From Belnapia arida (GTDB lineage: Bacteria; Pseudomonadota; Alphaproteobacteria; Acetobacterales; Acetobacteraceae), in NCBI RefSeq assembly GCF_016773205.1, contig NZ_JAETWB010000014.1, forward strand, positions 56,435 to 120,434: a stretch of 64,000 bases of DNA. The letters run 5' to 3'. The notes below the pieces were generated by a model that was given only the letters and a program-made list of their open reading frames with translations, searched no databases and was not told where the DNA came from. Made by a program: the position numbers and the translations under genes. Below are positions 8,042-17,040 of this stretch, in pieces; the stretch's first letter is position 1, and each line of letters starts with the position of its first letter.

Positions 8042-8904
8042 ACCTGGTGCAGCAGCTCATCAACGGCATCGTGCTCGGCCATGCCTATGCGCTGATCGCC
8101 ATCGGCTGGACCGTGCTGCTGGGCGTCGCCCGGCTGGTCAATTTCGGCCATGGCCAGATCTACATGCTGGCGGCCTTCGTCACCTGGTGGTCGGTCGCGG
8201 CGCTCGGCCTGCCCTATCCGGTGGCGATCGGGGTCGCGGTCGCCGCTGGCGTCGTCATCGGTTTGATCATGCAGGCGGCGATGCTGCGCCTCACCTTCGC
8301 GCAGGACCTCGTCTCCATCATGATCGTGACGCTCGGCTTCGGGCACATGATGCGCGGCGTCGCCGGCCTCGTCTTCGGCGGCAACCCGCAGGTGCTGGAG
8401 ACGCCGCTGAGCTGGGTGGAGTTCGAGGTCGCCGGTTCCTGGGTCACGGCGCAGGACCTGGCGATCGTCGTCGTCGCCATCCTGTTCTTCCTCCTCCTCT
8501 ACTTGGTGCTGGAGCGCGGCTCGCTCGGCCGCACCGCGCGCATGGTGGCCGAGGATCCGAAGCTCGCGCAGCTCGCCGGCATCGACGTGCGCCGCGTCTA
8601 CTTCGCCGTCTTCGCCTTCGAGGGGGCGGCGGTCGCGCTCGCCGCCGCGCTGGTCGCGCCGCGCACGCCCATCCTCACCAATATTGGCTTCGAGGAGGTG
8701 ATCATCACCTTCGTCGTGGTGGTGCTGGGCGGCATCGGCTCGGTGGCCGGGAGCTACCTCGCCGGGCTCGGCCTCGGCATCTTCACGGCGCTGTTCGGTG
8801 GCTTCGTCTCGCCCGCCTATGCCACCACGGCCGCCTTCCTCGTGCTGATCGTCGTGCTGGTGTTGCGCCCGAGCGGCCTCGCCATGGGGAGGGCCAGCCG
8901 GTGA
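8038..8904 (+). CDS. Liv-type ABC transporter permease (LivH-like)
   Basis: A 288-residue inner-membrane permease with about eight hydrophobic helices. The N-terminus MNLVQQLINGIVLGHAYALI and the VNFGHGQIYML segment are typical of LivH. The EAA-like cytoplasmic loop lies in ARMVAEDPKLAQLAGIDVRR. The start overlaps the livF stop (ATGA) and the stop overlaps the livM GTG start. It forms the transmembrane channel together with LivM. Confidence 0.92.
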   Translation: MNLVQQLINGIVLGHAYALIAIGWTVLLGVARLVNFGHGQIYMLAAFVTWWSVAALGLPYPVAIGVAVAAGVVIGLIMQAAMLRLTFAQDLVSIMIVTLGFGHMMRGVAGLVFGGNPQVLETPLSWVEFEVAGSWVTAQDLAIVVVAILFFLLLYLVLERGSLGRTARMVAEDPKLAQLAGIDVRRVYFAVFAFEGAAVALAAALVAPRTPILTNIGFEEVIITFVVVVLGGIGSVAGSYLAGLGLGIFTALFGGFVSPAYATTAAFLVLIVVLVLRPSGLAMGRASR

Positions 8905-9887
8905 CCGCGCCGCTTCGTGCCGCGGCCTTCGCCGTCGCGGCCGTCCTCGTCTTCCTCCTGCCAGGCTGGATCGGCGGCGTGCACGGCGCCTTCGCGGTCA
9001 TCGCCATCATGGCCGTCGCGGCCTACGGGCTCGACATCGTGGTCTCCGACCTCGGTGAGGTCAGCCTGGCCCATACCGTGTTCTTCGCGGCCGGCGCCTA
9101 TGCCGCGGGGCTGCTGTCGACCCGACTCGGCGCCGGCGCCTGGGTGACGCTCGGCGCGGCGCTGGCGAGCGGCGCGCTGATCGCGCTGCTGCTCGGCCTG
9201 GTCACGCTGAAGCTGCGGGAGTTCGTCTTCTCCCTCGTCACCTATGCCGCGACGGTCGTCGCCGCCGCGATCGCGCATAACTGGAGCGTGCTCGGCGGCT
9301 CGGACGGCGTCTCCGGCATCCCGACGCTCGATCTCTCGGTCGGCCCGCTGCACCTCGCCGCGACGAACGACGTCGAGCTCTGGCCCGTCGCCTTCGCGCT
9401 GCTCCTCGTCACGCTCTACGCCATCCGGCAGTTCCGCCGCTCCCGCCTCGGCGCCATGGCGATGATGGTGCACCTCAACCCGCGCCTCGCCACCATGTCG
9501 GGGATCGAGCCGCGGCGCGTGCGGCTCGCCGTCTTCGTGCTCTCGGCGCCCTTCAGCGCGGCGGCCGGGTGGCTCTACGCCTATCAGCGCGCCTATGTCG
9601 GGCCGGACCTCTTCGAGACCTACTTCCTCGTGCTGATGCTGACCGCCGTGGTGCTGGTCGGCCGCCGGCGCCTGCTCGCGCCGCTGATCGGCACGGCGCT
9701 GGTCGTCGGGCAGGAGCGTTTCCTGTCCTTCGGCGGCGACGTCAACGCCATCATCCTGGGCGGCGCGCTCGTGATCGCGCTGGCGGTCCTGCCCGGCGGG
9801 ATCGATGCCACGCTGCGCCGCCTCGTCGAACCCCGCCGCGCCACGCTGATGGGCGCGCCGAACACCAAGCCGGTGGTGCAGCCATGA
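8901..9887 (+). CDS. Liv-type ABC transporter permease (LivM-like)
   Basis: A 328-residue permease. The start is taken as GTG 8901, overlapping the livH stop, because the protein from there begins with a proper first helix (APLRAAAFAVAAVLVFLLPG). The long open frame further upstream runs through livF and livH in another phase and is not coding. Family features are GLDIVVSDLGEVSLAH, the LKLREFVFSLVTYA segment, and the MVHLNPRLATMSGIEPRRVR loop that contacts the ATPase. Its stop overlaps the ATG of the acyl-CoA synthetase gene. Confidence 0.9.
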   Translation: MTAPLRAAAFAVAAVLVFLLPGWIGGVHGAFAVIAIMAVAAYGLDIVVSDLGEVSLAHTVFFAAGAYAAGLLSTRLGAGAWVTLGAALASGALIALLLGLVTLKLREFVFSLVTYAATVVAAAIAHNWSVLGGSDGVSGIPTLDLSVGPLHLAATNDVELWPVAFALLLVTLYAIRQFRRSRLGAMAMMVHLNPRLATMSGIEPRRVRLAVFVLSAPFSAAAGWLYAYQRAYVGPDLFETYFLVLMLTAVVLVGRRRLLAPLIGTALVVGQERFLSFGGDVNAIILGGALVIALAVLPGGIDATLRRLVEPRRATLMGAPNTKPVVQP

Positions 9888-12064
9888 CCCCTGACATCCT
9901 CTCCGCACCCACCCGCCGCCCGGTCTATCGCCGCGCCGACCTGCTCCGGCTGCTGGAGCCGGGGAGCATCGCCGTCGTCGGCGCCTCTGCCCGGGCCGGC
10001 TCCTTCGGCGAGCGCACGGCGCGCAACCTCGCGGGCTTCGCCGGCCGGCTCCACCTCATCAATCCGCGCTACGAGACGCTCGGCGACAGGCCCTGCTTCC
10101 CCTCCATCGCCGCCCTGCCGGAAGTGCCGGACATGGTGGTGGCGGCGACGCCGATGGGGGCCTGCGAGGCGGTGGTGCAGGACTGCGTCGCCGCCGGCGT
10201 CGGCGCCCTCGTCATGTATGCCGCGGGCTTCGCCGAGACCGGCAAGCCCGATCGCATCGCCTTGCAGCACCGCCTCGTCGCCATGGCACGCGAGGGTGGC
10301 GTGCGGCTCGTCGGACCCAACTGCCTCGGCCTCACCGACTACATGCGCGGCGCCGAGATTTCCTTCACCGCCATCCCGCGCCCCGCCGCGCCGCCGACGC
10401 GCCCTGCCATCGGCATCGTCAGCCAGTCCGGCAATCTCGGCTTCGCCCTCGCCCAGTCGGTCGAGGCCGGGGTGCAGGTCTCACGCGTGCTCACCTGCGG
10501 CAATTCCGGCGATGTCGACGTCGCCGACCTCGTCGCGGCGCTGGCGGAGGATCCGGGCTGCTCGGCCATCGCGCTGCTCTTCGAAGGCATGGCCGAGCCC
10601 GGACGGCTGATCGAGGCCGCCGAGATCGCCTGGCGACAGGACAAGCCCGTCGTCGTGCACAAGCTCGGCACGGGCGAGCAGGGTGCACAGGCGGCGATGT
10701 CGCATACCGGCTCGCTCGCCGGGGCCGATGCCGTCTACCGCGCCGCCTTCGAGCGGGCGGGCATGGTGCATTCCGAAAGCTTCGAGGGGCTGCTGGAGCT
10801 CGCCAGCTTCCTGAGCAAGGCCGGCACGCCGCGGGCGCCCGGCGTCGCCGTGGTCTCCACCTCGGGCGGCGCCGCCATCATGGCGGCGGATCGCGCCGAG
10901 GCGCGCGAGGTCGCCCTGCCGCAGCCCGGCCCCGAGGCCCGCGCCGTGCTGGAGGCGCGCATCCCCGAATTCGGCTCGGCCCGCAACCCCTGCGACGTCA
11001 CGGCCCAGGTGCTGACCGACCCGAACTCGCTCCGCGACTGCATGGATGCGCTGTTCGCCGACCCGGCCTATGGCGTGGTGCTGGTGCCGAACGGCTATGC
11101 CTATGACGTGGCGACGCCGCGCTTCCGCGTGATGGGGGAGCTCGCCGCCAAGCACGACAAGGCCGCCTGCGTGGTCTGGACCACGCAATGGCTGGAAGGC
11201 CCCGGCGCGCGCGAGGCGGAGGGCGAGGAACGCGTCGCGCTGTTCCGCTCCATGGACCGCTGCATGGCCGCCATCGCCGCCTGGCACGCGCGCGATGCGA
11301 AGCGCCGCGCCGGCGCCGCCGTCGTCTCCCGCGCCGCGCCGCCGGAGGCCCGCGCCGCAGCCGCATCGCTGCTCGATGCCGCCCAAGGCGCCGTGCTGAC
11401 CGAGCGCGAGGCCAAGTCCGTCCTCGCCGCCTACGGCATCCCGGTCGTTGCCGAAACCCTCGCCACCGATGCCGAGGCCGCCGTCACCGCTGCCGAAGCG
11501 GCCGGCTACCCCGTGGTGCTGAAGGTCGAGAGCCCGGCCCTGCCGCACAAGACCGAGGCGGGGGTGATCCGCCTCAACCTCGGCAGCGCGGAGGCCGTGC
11601 GCGAGGCCTTCGCCGCGGTGATGGCGAATGCCCGCAGGCACGCGCCGGACGCCCCGATCAACGGCGTGCTGGTGCAGCCCATGGTGCCGCAGGGAATCGA
11701 GATCGTCGTCGGCGCCCGGCGCGACCCGCTCTTCGGCCCAACCGTGCTCGTCGGCCTGGGCGGCATCCTGGTGGAGCTGCTGCGCGACAGCACCATCGCC
11801 CTCGCCCCCGTGGGCCATGCGGAGGCGCGCGCCATGCTCGGGCGGCTGAAGGGCGCGGCACTGCTCTCCGGCTTCCGCAACATGCCCGCCGTCGACCTGG
11901 ACGCGCTGGCCGGCATCGTCCAGCGCGTCTCGGAACTCGCCGCCGACCATGCCGACCGCATCGCCGAGATCGATGTGAACCCGGTGATCTGCGCCGGGCC
12001 GCGCCTCGTTGCAGTCGACGCGCTGATCGGCCTCAGCGCGGGGGGCCATCCCCCGCATGCGTGA
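9884..12064 (+). CDS. NDP-forming acyl-CoA synthetase (acetate-CoA ligase family)
   Basis: A 726-residue protein with alpha and beta parts fused. It has a CoA-binding Rossmann domain (about 20-150, IAVVGASARAGSFG), a succinyl-CoA-ligase-like domain with the phosphohistidine motif SHTGSLAG (His274), and a C-terminal ATP-grasp domain (about 505-720, starting LTEREAKSVLAAYGIPVV and ending EIDVNPVICA). These cytosolic enzymes activate carboxylic acids to CoA thioesters using ATP with release of ADP. As the last gene of the transporter operon, coupled to livM by a 4-base overlap, it most likely activates the imported acid. Its 3' end overlaps the convergent gene by 32 bases. Acyl specificity is unknown. 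Confidence 0.88.
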   Translation: MTPDILSAPTRRPVYRRADLLRLLEPGSIAVVGASARAGSFGERTARNLAGFAGRLHLINPRYETLGDRPCFPSIAALPEVPDMVVAATPMGACEAVVQDCVAAGVGALVMYAAGFAETGKPDRIALQHRLVAMAREGGVRLVGPNCLGLTDYMRGAEISFTAIPRPAAPPTRPAIGIVSQSGNLGFALAQSVEAGVQVSRVLTCGNSGDVDVADLVAALAEDPGCSAIALLFEGMAEPGRLIEAAEIAWRQDKPVVVHKLGTGEQGAQAAMSHTGSLAGADAVYRAAFERAGMVHSESFEGLLELASFLSKAGTPRAPGVAVVSTSGGAAIMAADRAEAREVALPQPGPEARAVLEARIPEFGSARNPCDVTAQVLTDPNSLRDCMDALFADPAYGVVLVPNGYAYDVATPRFRVMGELAAKHDKAACVVWTTQWLEGPGAREAEGEERVALFRSMDRCMAAIAAWHARDAKRRAGAAVVSRAAPPEARAAAASLLDAAQGAVLTEREAKSVLAAYGIPVVAETLATDAEAAVTAAEAAGYPVVLKVESPALPHKTEAGVIRLNLGSAEAVREAFAAVMANARRHAPDAPINGVLVQPMVPQGIEIVVGARRDPLFGPTVLVGLGGILVELLRDSTIALAPVGHAEARAMLGRLKGAALLSGFRNMPAVDLDALAGIVQRVSELAADHADRIAEIDVNPVICAGPRLVAVDALIGLSAGGHPPHA

Positions 12065-13031
12065 CGAGCAGCAGCTTGCCCACCGCACGCCGGTTGATGA
12101 GCAGCTCGAGCGCCTCCCCGGCCCGCTCCAGCGGGAAGCGGTGCGACAGGGCGGGCACGAGCCTGCCCTCCGCCACCCATTGGAACAGCCGGGCCAGCAT
12201 GGCGCGGTTGTTCTCCGGCTCGCGCCGCACGAACTCGCCGTAGAAGACGCCGATGATGGCGCAGTTCTTCAGCAAAGCGAGGTTGAGCGCGATGCGCGGG
12301 ATCTCGCCGGCCGCGAAGCCCACTACCAGGTAGCGCCCGCGCCAACCGATGGAGCGCAGCGCCGGCTCTGCATAGGGGCCGCCCACCGGGTCGAACACCA
12401 CGTCCGGCCCGCGCGCCCCGGTCAGCTCGCGCAGCTGGTCGCGCCAGCCGTCGCGGGTGTAGTCGACCAGCCCATCCGCCCCGGCCGCGCGGCAGGCCTC
12501 CAGCTTCTCCGCCGAGGAGGCGGCCGCAATCACCCGCGCGCCGAGCAGCTTGCCGATCTGGATCGCCGCCATGCCGACGCCGCCCGCGGCGCCGAGCACC
12601 AGCAGCGTCTCGCCGGGTTTCAGCGAGCCGCGGTCCTCGAGCGCATGCAGCACCGTGCCGTAAGCTGCGCAGACCGCGGCCGCCGCATCCGGCGCCACGC
12701 CCTCCGGCACGGGCACGAGGCGCCCCGCCTCGACCGCCACGGCCTCGGCGAAGCCGCCATAAGGGATCAGCGCCGCCACGCGCGTGCCGATCGCCGGCCC
12801 CGGCACGCCTTCGCCCAGCGCCGCAACGGTGCCGCACACCTCGCCGCCCGGCGCGAAGGGCATGGCGGGCTTCTGCTGGTACTTGCCCTGGATCATCAGC
12901 GTGTCGGGAAAGTTCACGCCGCAGGCCTCGACATGCACCAGCACCTCGCCGGCGCCCGGCACGGGCTCGTCCACTTCGCTCACCACCAGGCTCGAGGGCG
13001 GCCCGAATTCGCGGCACAGCACGGACTTCAT
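12033..13031 (-). CDS. NADPH:quinone oxidoreductase-like zinc-independent alcohol dehydrogenase
   Basis: A 332-residue medium-chain dehydrogenase/reductase of the quinone oxidoreductase group. The N-terminal GroES-like domain has EACGVNFPDTLMIQGKYQ, and the Rossmann domain carries LGAAGGVGMAAIQIGK. The structural-zinc cysteine cluster of classical alcohol dehydrogenases is absent. ATG 13031 is chosen because GGAGG lies about 10 bases upstream. These enzymes reduce quinones or enoyl/enone substrates with NADPH. It is divergent from the acyl-CoA dehydrogenase gene and convergent with the synthetase gene, so it probably serves the same pathway as another enone or enoyl reductase. Confidence 0.85.
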   Translation of the reverse strand: MKSVLCREFGPPSSLVVSEVDEPVPGAGEVLVHVEACGVNFPDTLMIQGKYQQKPAMPFAPGGEVCGTVAALGEGVPGPAIGTRVAALIPYGGFAEAVAVEAGRLVPVPEGVAPDAAAAVCAAYGTVLHALEDRGSLKPGETLLVLGAAGGVGMAAIQIGKLLGARVIAAASSAEKLEACRAAGADGLVDYTRDGWRDQLRELTGARGPDVVFDPVGGPYAEPALRSIGWRGRYLVVGFAAGEIPRIALNLALLKNCAIIGVFYGEFVRREPENNRAMLARLFQWVAEGRLVPALSHRFPLERAGEALELLINRRAVGKLLLVTHAGDGPPR

Positions 13032-13127
13032 CTTTGCGTCCCTCCGGTCGTTCTGCATCGTCAGAAGACTGGACACGCGCGCCCAGACACACAAGCCTGC
13101 CCATCGAACGACTGAAGGAAACGTCCC
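13032..13127. promoter_or_regulatory. Divergent promoter region
   Basis: This 96-bp gap separates the start codons of the oxidoreductase and the acyl-CoA dehydrogenase and must hold both promoters. GAAGGAAA lies just before ATG 13128. I see no clear -35/-10 pair or palindrome. Confidence 0.45.
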
Positions 13128-14369
13128 ATGGATTTCAGCTTCTCCCCGAAGGTTCAGGAGCTGCGCATGAAGCTGCAGGGCTTCATGGACGAGCACATCA
13201 TCCCGAACGACCACCTGCACCACGAGCAGCACGCCGCCATGCCCGATCGCTGGCAGCCCATCCCCATCGTCGAGGAGTTGAAGACACGGGCGAAGGAGGC
13301 AGGGCTTTGGAACCTGTTCCTGCCGCAATCGACGCATGGTGCCGGACTCACCAACCTCGAATACGCGCCGCTTGCCGAGATCATGGGCCGCATCCCCTGG
13401 TCGAGCGAGGTGTTCAACTGCTCCGCGCCCGATACGGGCAACATGGAGACGATCGAGCGCTACGGCACGGAGGAGCACAAGGAGCGCTGGCTGCGGCCGC
13501 TGCTCGCCGGCGAGATCCGCTCCTGCTTCGCCATGACCGAGCCCGATGTCGCCTCCTCCGACGCCACCAACATCCAGACCCGGATCGAGCGGCAGGGCGA
13601 CGACTACGTCATCAACGGGCGGAAGTGGTGGTCCTCGGGCGCCGGGGACCCGCGCTGCGCCGTCTTCATCGTCATGGGCAAGACGGCGCCCGACAGCCCG
13701 GACAAGTACCGCCAGCAATCGATGATCCTGGTGCCGCGCGGCACGCCGGGGCTGACCATCAAGCGCATGCTGCCGGTCTTCGGCTTCGACGACGCGCCGC
13801 ACGGCCATGCCGAGCTGCTGTTCGAGAATGTCCGCGTGCCGGCCTCGAACATCCTGCTCGGCGAGGGCCGCGGCTTCGAGATCGCGCAGGGGCGGCTCGG
13901 CCCGGGGCGCATCCATCACTGCATGCGTGCCATCGGCCTCGCCGAGCGCGCGCTCGAGCTGATGTGCCGCCGCTCGCTGCAGCGCCGGCCCTTCGGCAAG
14001 CCGCTGGCCGACCAGGGCGTCATCATCGACCGCATCGCCCAGGCGCGCATCATGATCGACCAGTGCCGGCTGCTGACGCTCCACGCCGCCTGGCGCATGG
14101 ACACGGTTGGCAACAAGGAGGCGCGCGCCGACATCGCCGAAATCAAGGTCGCGGCCGGCGAGATGGCCTGCCAGGTGATCGACTGGTCGATCCAGGCGCA
14201 TGGCGGCGGCGGCGTGACGGAGGACTTCCCGCTCGCCTACATGTTCAAGACCGCCCGGACGCTCCGCATCGTCGACGGTCCGGACGAGGTGCACCGCTTC
14301 CAGCTCGGCCGCATGGAGCTGAACAAGTACAAGCCGCCGCGCAACTCGCAGGCCGGCGCACCGGCATGA
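13128..14369 (+). CDS. Acyl-CoA dehydrogenase (ACAD10/11-like)
   Basis: A 413-residue flavoprotein with the acyl-CoA dehydrogenase fold: N-terminal helices, a middle beta domain with [15 protein letters not shown] and [11 protein letters not shown], and a C-terminal helical domain with [13 protein letters not shown]. The region near the active base reads [20 protein letters not shown], the signature seen in the ACAD10/ACAD11 branch instead of the usual catalytic-Glu segment. FAD-dependent members of this branch act with a partner kinase on 4-hydroxyacyl-CoAs. The next gene, overlapping by 4 bases, encodes such a kinase. Assignment to the branch is from motif memory, not an alignment. Confidence 0.88.
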   Translation: MDFSFSPKVQELRMKLQGFMDEHIIPNDHLHHEQHAAMPDRWQPIPIVEELKTRAKEAGLWNLFLPQSTHGAGLTNLEYAPLAEIMGRIPWSSEVFNCSAPDTGNMETIERYGTEEHKERWLRPLLAGEIRSCFAMTEPDVASSDATNIQTRIERQGDDYVINGRKWWSSGAGDPRCAVFIVMGKTAPDSPDKYRQQSMILVPRGTPGLTIKRMLPVFGFDDAPHGHAELLFENVRVPASNILLGEGRGFEIAQGRLGPGRIHHCMRAIGLAERALELMCRRSLQRRPFGKPLADQGVIIDRIAQARIMIDQCRLLTLHAAWRMDTVGNKEARADIAEIKVAAGEMACQVIDWSIQAHGGGGVTEDFPLAYMFKTARTLRIVDGPDEVHRFQLGRMELNKYKPPRNSQAGAPA

Positions 14370-15445
14370 CACCAGCCACGCCGCAGCCAGGTGTCCCGAT
14401 GCTGGTCCCGGTGCTGGACATCCATCGCTTCGACGAGGCGGCGCTCGCGCGCTACCTCGCCGGCCGGCTGCCGGGCTTCGACGGCTCCGGCCTCGTCGTC
14501 CGGCAGTTCCAGGGCGGGCAATCGAACCCGACCTTCCACTTGACGACGCCGTCCGGCGCCTACGTCCTCCGCAAGAAGCCGCCCGGCAAGCTGCTGCCCT
14601 CGGCCCATGCGGTGGAGCGCGAGTTCCGCGTCATGCAGGCGCTGAACGGCAGCGCGGTGCCGGTGCCGCATATGCGCCTGCTCTGCGAGGACGCCGCCGT
14701 CATCGGCACGCCCTTCTTTGTCATGGACCACGTCGCGGGCCGCATCTTCGCCGACCGGGTCATGACGACCGGCGCGCCCGCCGAGCGCCGCGCCGTCTAC
14801 GACGACCTGGCCCGCGTGCTGGCGGCGCTCCACGCCGTCGACTGGCGCGCCGCCGGCCTCGAAGGCTTCGGCAAGACCGAGCGGTACATGGAGCGCCAGG
14901 TCGCGCGGGGCATCCGGCAGTGGGAGCAGGTGAAGGTCGAGGAGATGCCGGCGATGGATCAGGTCGGCGCCTGGCTCGCCGCCAACCTCCCCACCGACGA
15001 CGAGACCGCCATCGCCCATGGCGACTACCGCATCGGCAACGTCATCATCCACCCGACCGAGCCGCGCGTCGTCGCCGTGCTGGACTGGGAACTCGCCACG
15101 CTCGGCCACCCGCTGGCCGACCTCGGCTATGCCTGCCTGACCTACCACATGCCGCCCGGCCCCACCGGCGTGACGGGGGTGCAGGGCCTGGGCTACGAGG
15201 ATACGGGCATCCCCACCCAGGACGAGTTCGTCGCCGCATACTGCGCCGCCGCCCGCCGCCCGATCCCGCAGAACCTCGACGTCTTCATTGCCTTCTCGAT
15301 GTTCCGCCTGGCCTCCATCGTCGCCGGCGTATGGCGGCGCAAGCTGGATGGCAACGCATCCGATCCGAGCGCCGTCGGCTACCGCGAGCGCTACCGCGGC
15401 ATGGCGGAGGTCGCCTGGGCGATTGCACGGCGCCTCGGCGCCTGA
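14366..15445 (+). CDS. APH-family phosphotransferase (ACAD11 kinase-like)
   Basis: A 359-residue aminoglycoside-phosphotransferase-fold kinase. Visible features are the glycine-rich loop [11 protein letters not shown] (49-59), the ATP lysine in YVLRKKPPG, the Brenner motif [13 protein letters not shown] (catalytic Asp220, Asn225), and the metal-binding [16 protein letters not shown] starting at Asp240. This sequence style is that of the N-terminal domain of ACAD10/ACAD11 and of LvaA, which phosphorylate the hydroxyl of 4-hydroxyacyl-CoA; it is not that of antibiotic kinases. In eukaryotes the two activities are one protein; here they are adjacent genes with a 4-base overlap. The substrate is inferred from this family link. 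Confidence 0.85.
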   Translation: MTPATPQPGVPMLVPVLDIHRFDEAALARYLAGRLPGFDGSGLVVRQFQGGQSNPTFHLTTPSGAYVLRKKPPGKLLPSAHAVEREFRVMQALNGSAVPVPHMRLLCEDAAVIGTPFFVMDHVAGRIFADRVMTTGAPAERRAVYDDLARVLAALHAVDWRAAGLEGFGKTERYMERQVARGIRQWEQVKVEEMPAMDQVGAWLAANLPTDDETAIAHGDYRIGNVIIHPTEPRVVAVLDWELATLGHPLADLGYACLTYHMPPGPTGVTGVQGLGYEDTGIPTQDEFVAAYCAAARRPIPQNLDVFIAFSMFRLASIVAGVWRRKLDGNASDPSAVGYRERYRGMAEVAWAIARRLGA

Positions 15446-15680
15446 TCATGCCAGGCGATTCTAGAAAAGGGAGGTCAAGCCCGCCACGGCAGTCATGGGT
15501 TTGGAAATGGGGACCGCGGAACTTCCATCCACCCGGCGGCTCCAGGTATCCGATCGATCACTGGGGGTTCCGGAGGTCGTCTGCCGTCAAGCACGCCGCG
15601 CCTTGCCCGCACTTCAACCGGGTAGGGCGAAGCCCGCGCTGGCGAGGACAGCCATCCTACCCTTGAGCCGCATAAGCGAC

Positions 15681-16505
15681 TCAGTTCCGCACGGCGGCGC
15701 AGAGCCCGCCATCGACGAGGATTTCCGTCCCCGTGATGTACTTCGCGGCATCGGAGGCCAGGAACAGCGCAGCCTCGGCAACGTCGAAGGCTTCGCCCAT
15801 CCGCCCCATCGGCACCTGCTCGTGGCGTCGGCGGAAGAAGGCCTCGCGGTCGATGCCCGTCTCGCGGCTCGCGAATTGGGACGCGAGCTTCTCGACGAGC
15901 GGCGTCTCGATCAGGCCCGGCAGCACGCAGTTGAGCCGGACACCGCGCCGCGCATAGTCGACCGCCACCACACGGCTGAATTGGATCAGCCCGGCCTTGG
16001 CTGCGGCATAGCCAGCCTGCGGCTTGCCGGTGTAGCGAATGCCGGCCGTGGAGGCGATCGAGACGATGGCGCCCCTGCCCTGCTTCTCCATCAAGGGCAG
16101 CACCGCTTTGGTGCAGAGGAAGGCCGACTTCAGGTTCACCTCGATCTGCGCGTCCCATACCTCCTCCGCCATCGTAGCCGGGTCGCCCGGCAGCGACAGG
16201 CCGACATTGTTGACCAGGATGTCGACGCGCCCGAGCTTCGCCACGCAGTCGGCGACCAGCGCCTCGACGGTCGCCCGCTGCGTCACGTCGCCGACGCCGA
16301 GCACGAAGCGGCCGCCCTCGCCTTCCACTAGGCGCTGCGTCTCCTGGCCCGCCTCGGGGTGAAGATCGACCCCATAGACCGCCGCGCCGGCGCGCGCGAA
16401 GGTGACGGCGATTGCCTTGCCGTTGCCCCAGCCCGGCCCCTGAGAACCGCAGCCGGTGACGATCGCAACCTGCCCCTCCAGGGCCCGTCGCTCAGGACTG
16501 GGCAT
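15681..16505 (-). CDS. SDR-family oxidoreductase
   Basis: A 274-residue classical short-chain dehydrogenase. The cofactor motif is unusually long, TGCGSQGPGWGNGKAIA, instead of TGxxxGIG, as found in a subgroup with an extra loop. An acidic residue in VYGVDLHPEA suggests NAD(H). NNVG, the catalytic Ser in VSIASTAG and the YAAAKAG catalytic Tyr/Lys are present, and the C-terminus has YITGTEILVDGG. It overlaps the downstream end of the preceding minus-strand gene (16492-16505) by 14 bases, so the two form an operon. It likely oxidises a secondary alcohol in a degradation pathway; the substrate is unknown. Confidence 0.9.
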   Translation of the reverse strand: MPSPERRALEGQVAIVTGCGSQGPGWGNGKAIAVTFARAGAAVYGVDLHPEAGQETQRLVEGEGGRFVLGVGDVTQRATVEALVADCVAKLGRVDILVNNVGLSLPGDPATMAEEVWDAQIEVNLKSAFLCTKAVLPLMEKQGRGAIVSIASTAGIRYTGKPQAGYAAAKAGLIQFSRVVAVDYARRGVRLNCVLPGLIETPLVEKLASQFASRETGIDREAFFRRRHEQVPMGRMGEAFDVAEAALFLASDAAKYITGTEILVDGGLCAAVRN

Positions 16506-17040
16506 GAGCCGATGCCGTCATGTCGTCATGGTGGTCGATCTGCAGCGCTTCTAGGAAGCGCGAGACCATGTTGTAGGCGCCGATCGTTGCAGTGAGCTCG
16601 ACGAGCTCCCGGTCCGGCAGGGCGCGGCGCACCCGGGCGAAGACCGCGTCGGGCACGCGGATGTCGCGCGTCATCGCATCGCAGTAGGCCAGTACCGCGC
16701 ATTGCGTCTCATCAAACAGGTCGGAGCCCTGCCAGTCTGTCAGCGCGGCCACCTGCTGCTCCGTCAGCCCCTCCCTCACGGCGATCGGCGCGTGCTGGGC
16801 GGCCTCGTATGGGGCGCCGTTCAGGGTGGCGATCCGCATGATGACCATCTCGCGTAGCGCACCAGACAGCTGGCACTCGTGCCGGATCGCGGTGAGATAG
16901 CGCAGCCATCCCTCGGCCACGGGGCCGCTGTGCATCAGCATCGCATAGAGGTGCAGCACGCTGCCGCGTTCTCGGATGATGCGCTCTGCCAGCGGGCGCG
17001 TTTCGGCTTTCGTAGGGTCGGCATAAGCAAGACGGGCCAT
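16492..17040 (-). CDS. Carboxymuconolactone decarboxylase-like / AhpD-like protein
   Basis: A 182-residue all-helical protein with the CMD core around residues 45-130: LREMVIMRIATLNGAPYEAAQHAPIA provides the conserved Glu and His. The CxxC of true AhpD is absent; a lone Cys occurs in VLAYCDAMT. Such AhpD-like proteins are found in catabolic operons as decarboxylases or thiol-independent hydrolases, and their activity is often unassigned. It is the first gene of a two-gene operon with the SDR at 15681. Confidence 0.8.
   Translation of the reverse strand: MARLAYADPTKAETRPLAERIIRERGSVLHLYAMLMHSGPVAEGWLRYLTAIRHECQLSGALREMVIMRIATLNGAPYEAAQHAPIAVREGLTEQQVAALTDWQGSDLFDETQCAVLAYCDAMTRDIRVPDAVFARVRRALPDRELVELTATIGAYNMVSRFLEALQIDHHDDMTASAHAQS

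Noticed and set aside
7905..8900. In-frame extension of livM upstream over livF and livH
   Set aside because: The extension is an Arg/Pro/Ala-rich shadow of livF and livH; the permease begins properly at GTG 8901.
13034..14370. Alternative frames across the acyl-CoA dehydrogenase
   Set aside because: Composition is that of shifted-frame GC-rich codons; the 13128-14369 frame carries all family motifs.
14366..15445. Aminoglycoside resistance kinase
   Set aside because: Although of APH fold, its motifs and the coupled acyl-CoA dehydrogenase place it with ACAD11/LvaA-type metabolic kinases.
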